From Kingella denitrificans ATCC 33394 (GTDB taxonomy: Bacteria; Pseudomonadota; Gammaproteobacteria; Burkholderiales; Neisseriaceae): DNA of 27,992 nt. A program made the position numbers and the translations under genes. This document shows positions 23,786-27,992 of the stretch, piece by piece. The notes beneath the pieces are model-generated. The model had not been told where the DNA came from. It did not search any database and saw only the letters and a program-made list of their open reading frames with translations. Location: assembly GCF_000190695.1 (NCBI RefSeq), contig NZ_GL870929.1, positions 1-27,992 on the forward strand, given 5' to 3'. Every line of letters starts with the position of its first letter. The stretch's first letter is position 1.

Positions 23786-24243
23786 CAGCTGCGCCCCGTG
23801 CTGCCGAAGCCGCCCGTGCCGCGTTCGCTGGCGGCAAATTCGTCCACCAGCGCGAAATCGGCCTGCACCACGGGCACAATCACCATTTGGGCAATGCGCT
23901 CGAAAGGTTCGATGACGAAGCTGTCGCTGCCGCGGTTCCACACGGACACCATCAGCTCGCCCTGATAGTCCGAATCAATCAGCCCGACCAGGTTGCCCAG
24001 CACGATGCCGTGTTTGTGCCCCAGGCCGGAGCGGGGCAGCAGCATGGCGGCCAGTTGCGGATTGTCCAGATAAATGGCGATGCCGGTGGGGATGAGCACG
24101 GTTTCGCCGGCGCGGACGGTTCGGGCTTCGGGAATGCAGGCGCGCAAATCCAGGCCTGCGCTGCCGGAAGTGGCGTATTGCGGCAGCTGCGCGGCAATTT
24201 CGGGGCGGAGGATTTTCAGTTGGACTTGTGGACGGACGGTCAT
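23785..24243 (-). CDS. dut: dUTP pyrophosphatase
   Basis: Dut hydrolyses dUTP to dUMP and pyrophosphate, keeping uracil out of DNA and supplying thymidylate synthesis. The 152-residue protein is the trimeric type and carries all the motifs: GSAGLDLRA (27-35), PRSGLG (70-75), GLIDSDYQGE (87-96), ERIAQMVIVP (115-124) and the C-terminal RGTGGFGSTG (141-150). AAGGA lies seven bases upstream of the chosen ATG. An earlier in-frame ATG at 24309 would read through an uptake sequence and is not conserved. It is coupled to the folate ligase gene, a logical pairing in dTMP and one-carbon metabolism. Confidence 0.96.
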   Translation of the reverse strand: MTVRPQVQLKILRPEIAAQLPQYATSGSAGLDLRACIPEARTVRAGETVLIPTGIAIYLDNPQLAAMLLPRSGLGHKHGIVLGNLVGLIDSDYQGELMVSVWNRGSDSFVIEPFERIAQMVIVPVVQADFALVDEFAASERGTGGFGSTGRS

Positions 24244-24283
24244 GAAGATTCCTTTGCAATGGATGGGTGGGATAACGGATGCT

Positions 24284-24344
24284 GTGCAGGCTGCCTGCAA
24301 CGGCCGCATCGGGTTGGATTTCGGCGTTCAAAAGCAGCCTGCAC
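24284..24344. repeat. Inverted uptake-sequence pair with long loop
   Basis: GTGCAGGCTGC (24284-24294) and GCAGCCTGCAC (24334-24344) are inverted arms with a 39-base loop between dut and the small gene at 24345. The right arm abuts that gene's stop. Termination strength is doubtful because of the long loop. Confidence 0.5.
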
Positions 24345-24656
24345 TTACGGCTGCCCCGTCCGCCACATGTAATAATCGCGCAAAGGCGGCGCGGGCGGAT
24401 TGATGCAGTGCGGGCAGATGCCGGTGGTGTCTTCGTCGTCTTCCAGGCTGTCGAAATGCCCCGCGTTCGGGTCGAAGCGGCTTTGCTGCATCACCGCCTG
24501 AACCAAGGCCTGCTCCTGCACCGGGTCGAAATCGAATTTTTGGATGATTTCATAAAGCAAATCGTTTTCCGCGCTCGAAAATTGCGCCGAAAAACGCAAA
24601 ATGCTGTCGCGGTAATCGCTCATGGCGATTTTTTGGGATAAGAGTTCGGAAAGCAT
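24345..24656 (-). CDS. Small acidic protein of unknown function with CPHC
   Basis: This 103-residue protein is not assigned to a family. The N-terminal two thirds look helical (SILRFSAQFSSAENDLLYEIIQKF), then an acidic loop (LEDDEDTT) leads to a single C-x-x-C (CPHC, 81-84) and a proline-rich end. One CxxC pair could bind metal in a dimer or be redox active; neither is shown. The start is uncertain: the ATG at 24656 and an in-frame ATG at 24623 both lack a clear Shine-Dalgarno. It is on the same strand as dut, about 100 bases upstream of it. Confidence 0.6.
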   Translation of the reverse strand: MLSELLSQKIAMSDYRDSILRFSAQFSSAENDLLYEIIQKFDFDPVQEQALVQAVMQQSRFDPNAGHFDSLEDDEDTTGICPHCINPPAPPLRDYYMWRTGQP

Positions 24657-24742
24657 GAAAAAGCAGCCTGCAAAAAACCGTTATCATACTCCATTTCCGA
24701 AGTGCCCGTTATATTCGTTTATTCTCACCAAACACACGGATT

Positions 24743-24753
24743 TATAGTACAAT
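24743..24753 (+). promoter_or_regulatory. Promoter -10 region for maeB
   Basis: TATAGTACAAT contains two overlapping -10 candidates, TATAGT (24743-24748) and TACAAT (24748-24753), about 60 bases before the malic enzyme gene. A matching -35 is weak. The position fits the only gene downstream. Confidence 0.4.
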
Positions 24754-24811
24754 CCGCCCAGTTCCGCTTTTCGTTTCATTTTCCAAAACGCAATGACAGA
24801 AAGATTGAATT

Positions 24812-27091
24812 ATGGATGAGCATATCAAAGAAGCCGCCCTGAATTTCCACGAATTCCCCATGCCGGGCAAAATTCAGATTTCCCCCACCAAACCGCTGGC
24901 CACGCAGCACGATTTGGCATTGGCGTATTCGCCTGGCGTTGCCGCACCGTGTATGGAAATCCATGCCGACCCGATGAAATCCTATAAATATACCGCGCGC
25001 GGCAACCTGGTGGCCGTGGTATCCAACGGCACGGCGGTGCTGGGGTTGGGCAACATCGGCCCGGAAGCCAGCAAGCCGGTGATGGAAGGCAAAGGCGTAT
25101 TGTTCAAAAAATTCGCCAATATCGATGTGTTTGACATTGAAGTGAACGAAACCGACCCCGACAAACTGGTCGATATTATCGCATCGCTCGAACCCACCTT
25201 CGGCGGCATCAATCTGGAAGACATCAAAGCGCCGGAATGTTTCTATATCGAGAAAAAACTGCGCGAACGCTGCAAAATCCCCGTGTTCCACGACGACCAG
25301 CACGGCACGGCCATCATCACCGCCGCCGCCGTATTGAACGGCTTGCGCTTAATCGGCAAAGAAATCGGCGAAGTGAAACTGGTGTGCTCCGGCGCGGGTG
25401 CCGCCGCGATTGCCTGCTTGGATTTGCTGGTGGCGCTGGGCATGAAACGCGCCAATATGACCGTGTGTGATTCCAAAGGCGTGATTTACCAAACACGCGA
25501 AGACCGCGCGCGCATGGACGAAAGCAAAGTGCGTTACGCGATTGAAGACAACGGTCAGCGCACGCTGGCAGACGCCGTGGCCGGCAAAGATATTTTCTTG
25601 GGCTTGTCCAGCGCCAACGTGCTGAAAGTGGACATGTTGAAGCAGATGAACAGCCAGCCGCTGGTGTTCGCACTGGCCAATCCGCAACCCGAAATTTGGC
25701 CGCCCGAAGCCAAAGCTGCGCGCCCCGATGTGATTATCGGCACCGGCCGTTCCGATTTCCCGAACCAGGTCAATAACGTTTTGTGCTTCCCGTTCATTTT
25801 CCGCGGCGCGTTGGACGTGGGCGCGACCACCATCAATGAAGCCATGAAGCTGGCCACCGTGCGCGCGATTGCCGATTTGGCATTGGCGGAATCGAACGAT
25901 GTCGTTGCCGGTGCATACGGCGGCGAAGAATTGAAATTCGGCACGGAATACCTGATTCCCAAACCATTCGACCCGCGCCTGATTGCCCAAATCGCCCCCG
26001 CTGTGGCGCAGGCTGCCATGGATTCCGGCGTGGCAACGCGCCCCATCACCGATATGGATGCCTATATCGAACGCCTGAACCAGCAGATTTACAAAACCAA
26101 CCTGCTGATGCGCCCCGTGTTCGCGCAGGCGAAAAAAGACATCAAACGCATTGTGCTGGCCGAAGGCGAAGACGAGCGCATGCTGCATGCCGCACAGCAG
26201 ATTGTGTCGCAAAAACTGGCTTATCCGATTCTGATCGGCCGCAAAGAAATCATTGAAGAGCGGTTGCAGGCGCAGGGATTGACCATTCAGGCCGGCAAAG
26301 ACTTCGATTTGGTGGATTTGGTGGACAATCCGTATTACGAAGAATCTTGGAAAACCTATTACGATTTGCAAAAACGCAAAGGCGTGACCGAAGAGATGGC
26401 GCGCCGCCGCATGATGGCGAACAACACGCTGATTGGTGCGAGCATGGTGCGCCTGGGCCATGCGGACGGCATGGTGGCCGGTGTGGTGGGGCGTTTCCGC
26501 GACCACTTCAAAATTTACGAAGACGTGATCGGCTACGACAATCCGGAGCAAAACGCGTTTGCCATGAACGCGCTGATTTCCAATAAGGGCAACTTCTTCA
26601 TTGCCGATACTTATGTCATTCACGACCCGACTGCCGAGCAGTTGGCGCAAGGCACGCTGATGTGCGCGAAGGAAATCCAACGCTTCGGCATCAAGCCGAA
26701 AGTGGCGCTGGTGTCCAATTCCAATTACGGCACGCACACCGACAAAGATTCGGTGAAAATGCAGCAGGCGTTGCAAATCGTGCGCAAAGCCGACCCGGAT
26801 TTGGAAATCGACGGCGAAATGCAGGCGGATGCGGCGTTGGACGAAAAACTGCGCAAACAGATTTTCCCCGAAACCACCTTGCAAGGCTCGGCGAACCTGT
26901 TGGTGATGCCGAACGTGGAAGCCGCGAATATCAGCTATAACTTAATGCGCGTGAATGCCACCAACGGCATTACCGTCGGTCCGATTCTGATGGGCTTGAA
27001 CAAACCCGTGCATTTGGTCACGCCGATTTCGACCGTGCGCCGCATTGTGAACATGGTGGCGTTTGCTGCGGTGAGCGCGCAATCCAAATAA
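24812..27091 (+). CDS. maeB: NADP-dependent malic enzyme with phosphotransacetylase-like domain
   Basis: Malic enzyme decarboxylates malate to pyruvate and makes NADPH. The 759-residue two-domain form is seen. The N-terminal malic domain has LAYSPGVAAPC near 33, FHDDQHGTA (159-167), the nucleotide-binding GAGAAA (194-199) and FALANPQPE. From about residue 430 a phosphate acetyl/butyryltransferase-like domain starts (RIVLAEGEDERML) and continues to the C-terminus (GANLLVMPNVEAANI-like region, PILMGLNKPVH). In this MaeB type the C-terminal domain usually acts in acetyl-CoA regulation and oligomerisation, not catalysis. The length is normal for the two-domain form. AGAAAG precedes the ATG. Confidence 0.95.
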   Translation: MDEHIKEAALNFHEFPMPGKIQISPTKPLATQHDLALAYSPGVAAPCMEIHADPMKSYKYTARGNLVAVVSNGTAVLGLGNIGPEASKPVMEGKGVLFKKFANIDVFDIEVNETDPDKLVDIIASLEPTFGGINLEDIKAPECFYIEKKLRERCKIPVFHDDQHGTAIITAAAVLNGLRLIGKEIGEVKLVCSGAGAAAIACLDLLVALGMKRANMTVCDSKGVIYQTREDRARMDESKVRYAIEDNGQRTLADAVAGKDIFLGLSSANVLKVDMLKQMNSQPLVFALANPQPEIWPPEAKAARPDVIIGTGRSDFPNQVNNVLCFPFIFRGALDVGATTINEAMKLATVRAIADLALAESNDVVAGAYGGEELKFGTEYLIPKPFDPRLIAQIAPAVAQAAMDSGVATRPITDMDAYIERLNQQIYKTNLLMRPVFAQAKKDIKRIVLAEGEDERMLHAAQQIVSQKLAYPILIGRKEIIEERLQAQGLTIQAGKDFDLVDLVDNPYYEESWKTYYDLQKRKGVTEEMARRRMMANNTLIGASMVRLGHADGMVAGVVGRFRDHFKIYEDVIGYDNPEQNAFAMNALISNKGNFFIADTYVIHDPTAEQLAQGTLMCAKEIQRFGIKPKVALVSNSNYGTHTDKDSVKMQQALQIVRKADPDLEIDGEMQADAALDEKLRKQIFPETTLQGSANLLVMPNVEAANISYNLMRVNATNGITVGPILMGLNKPVHLVTPISTVRRIVNMVAFAAVSAQSK

Positions 27092-27099
27092 AATAAAGG

Positions 27100-27127
27100 T
27101 TGCCATCGGCATTATTTATGGCACAAT
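27100..27127 (+). promoter_or_regulatory. Promoter candidate for the Bax1-I family gene
   Basis: TTGCCA (27100-27105) and CACAAT (27122-27127) with a 16-base spacer lie just after maeB. A single uptake sequence (27161-27172) lies in the predicted leader. No terminator hairpin is seen between maeB and this promoter. Confidence 0.4.
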
Positions 27128-27218
27128 AGGGCTTGCTTTTGGCGTGCGGTTGCGTGTCAAAAGCAGCCTGCACTTTTAAGTTTTTATTTTTTATCCACAT
27201 TTTTGGAGGAGTTTGTTG

Positions 27219-27902
27219 ATGAATGAACCTGTACAACATTATTCGAACGACGCGCAGTTGGCACATCAGGAAGTCCTGCTGCAAAAAACCTACAGCCTGT
27301 TGGCGTGGTCTTTCCTGCCCGCGGTTGCCGGCGCATTGGTCAGCATGGTGTTCAATCCGCTGGCCATGGTGGGCAATTACTGGGTTGCGGTGGGCGCGAT
27401 GTTTGCCTTTTTCTACGGCATGTGTTTTGCCATTGAGAAAAACCGTTACAGCCAAACCGGCGTGGTACTGCTGATGGTCTTCACCTTCGGCATGGGCGTG
27501 TTCTTGGGTCCGCTGTTGTCGGTTGCCCAAATGTTTTCCAACGGCGGTCAGCTGATTGCCGTGGCCGCTGCCATGACGGCGGGCGTGTTCTTCACAATGG
27601 CGGCTTTGGCGCGCCGTGCGAATATCAACACCAACGCGTTGGGCCGTTTCTTGGCGGTGGGCGGCGTGGTGCTGATGATTGGCGTGGTGGCTAACCTGTT
27701 CCTGCAAATGCCCGTGGTATCGCTGACCATTTCCGGCGTGTTCGTGGTGTTCAGCTCGCTGGTGATTATGTGGCAGGTGCGCACAGTGTTGGAAGGCGGC
27801 GAAGACAGCCACATCAGCGCGGCTTTGACCATCTTCATTTCGATTTACAACATTTTCAGCAGCCTGTTGCGTTTGCTGTTGGCTTTTGCCGGTGAAGATT
27901 AA
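27219..27902 (+). CDS. Bax inhibitor-1/YccA-family membrane protein
   Basis: The 227-residue protein has seven likely transmembrane segments and a hydrophilic N-terminus (about 1-22), as in the bacterial Bax1-I/YccA/YbhL family. Family-like blocks are the LLQKTYSLLAWSF start of the first helix, FTFGMGVFLGPLL, and the acidic C-terminal end after ISIYNIFSSLLRLLLAF. Bacterial relatives have been linked to calcium leak (BsYetJ) or to FtsH modulation (YccA); which applies here is unknown. GGAGGA stands eight bases before the ATG at 27219, which decides against the in-frame TTG at 27213. Confidence 0.88.
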   Translation: MNEPVQHYSNDAQLAHQEVLLQKTYSLLAWSFLPAVAGALVSMVFNPLAMVGNYWVAVGAMFAFFYGMCFAIEKNRYSQTGVVLLMVFTFGMGVFLGPLLSVAQMFSNGGQLIAVAAAMTAGVFFTMAALARRANINTNALGRFLAVGGVVLMIGVVANLFLQMPVVSLTISGVFVVFSSLVIMWQVRTVLEGGEDSHISAALTIFISIYNIFSSLLRLLLAFAGED

Positions 27903-27916
27903 TCTCATTGCATATC

Positions 27917-27963
27917 AAAAAGCAGCCTGCACTTTCCGCTTAGGGAGTGCAGGCTGCTTTTTT
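27917..27963. terminator. Inverted uptake-sequence terminator at the end of the window
   Basis: AAAAAGCAGCCTGCACT (27917-27933) and its perfect complement (27946-27962) form a 17-base stem with a 12-base loop and a six-base T-run (27958-27963). It ends the Bax1-I family gene. Confidence 0.85.
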
Positions 27964-27969
27964 GGTTGT

Positions 27970-27992
27970 TATAGTGGATTAAAATCGCAATG
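27970..27992 (+). mobile_element. Possible Correia-type element terminus, truncated by the window
   Basis: TATAGTGGATTAA (27970-27982) equals the outer end of the Neisseria Correia repeat terminal inverted repeat as I recall it. The following bases (AATCGCAATG) differ from the common versions. It begins at a TA dinucleotide, the known target. The window ends 10 bases later, so the inner part and other end cannot be checked. Confidence 0.35.

Noticed and set aside
24412..24416. CPHC in the 103-residue protein as a zinc finger
   Set aside because: Only one C-x-x-C pair is present, so a mononuclear zinc site within one chain is not supported.
24793..24819. Short upstream frame (ATG ... TGA, 8 codons) overlapping the maeB start
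   Set aside because: It ends across the maeB ATG and could suggest translational coupling, but it has no ribosome site of its own and such short frames occur by chance.
25349..26884. 511-codon open frame on the minus strand opposite maeB
   Set aside because: Shadow of the well-supported malic enzyme gene, with biased composition and no recognisable motif. The same applies to the long frames opposite murF (9134-10483), mraY (10573-11676) and murD (12682-13971).
1..27992. CRISPR arrays, tRNA or rRNA genes and complete insertion sequences
   Set aside because: The repeats present are dispersed uptake sequences without regular spacers; no cloverleaf, rRNA or transposase coding sequence was noticed.

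Overview
The window is a chromosomal segment of a naturally transformable Neisseriaceae bacterium, probably of the Kingella/Simonsiella/Alysiella group rather than Neisseria sensu stricto. The main clue is a repeated 12-mer, AAGCAGCCTGCA or its complement. I count at least 35 exact copies by eye and about 14 copies of the variant AGGCAGCCTGCA. It matches the DNA uptake sequence dialect described as AG-king3DUS. No GCCGTCTGAA-type Neisseria uptake sequence was noticed. Gene content and the PBP2, MurE and MurF sequences are also neisserial.

Layout. Bases 58-1212 (minus) encode a MidA-type methyltransferase, relatively AT-rich. From 1403 to 16542 runs the first part of the division and cell wall (dcw) cluster on the plus strand: promoter and MraZ-type operator, mraZ, rsmH, ftsL, ftsI/penA, murE, two small membrane-protein genes, murF, mraY, an unknown bitopic protein gene, murD, ftsW, murG. 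The usual continuation (murC, ddl, ftsQ, ftsA, ftsZ) is absent. A Ppx/GppA phosphatase gene follows murG, then argS, a secreted protein of unknown function and a TraB/GumN-family protein gene. A convergent minus-strand group follows: mrp, 5-formyltetrahydrofolate cyclo-ligase, dut and a small unknown gene. The window ends with a two-domain malic enzyme gene and a Bax inhibitor-1-type membrane protein gene, both plus strand.

Working together. MurE, MurF, MraY, MurD and MurG build lipid II from UDP-MurNAc precursors. FtsW and PBP2 (FtsI) polymerise and cross-link it at the septum, and FtsL belongs to the divisome. MraZ probably regulates the cluster from its own promoter. Inverted pairs of uptake sequences form hairpins at several transcription-unit ends (11661, 14019, 18082, 21975, 27917) and serve as terminators. 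Recognisable promoters follow the hairpins at 11661 and 14019, so the cluster appears to be several transcription units.

The most unusual item is murE. It has no stop at the normal end of MurE and reads in frame into a roughly 317-residue Abi_2/AbiD/F-type domain with an intact HEPN-like R-N-x3-H motif. The result is an 814-residue fusion of an essential peptidoglycan ligase and a probable abortive-infection ribonuclease. The Abi part is much more AT-rich (about 35% GC in a counted stretch, against about 64% in adjacent murE) and has no uptake sequence, which suggests recent acquisition. I saw no tRNA, rRNA, CRISPR array or complete insertion sequence. The last 23 bases resemble the terminal repeat of a Correia-type element cut off by the window edge.
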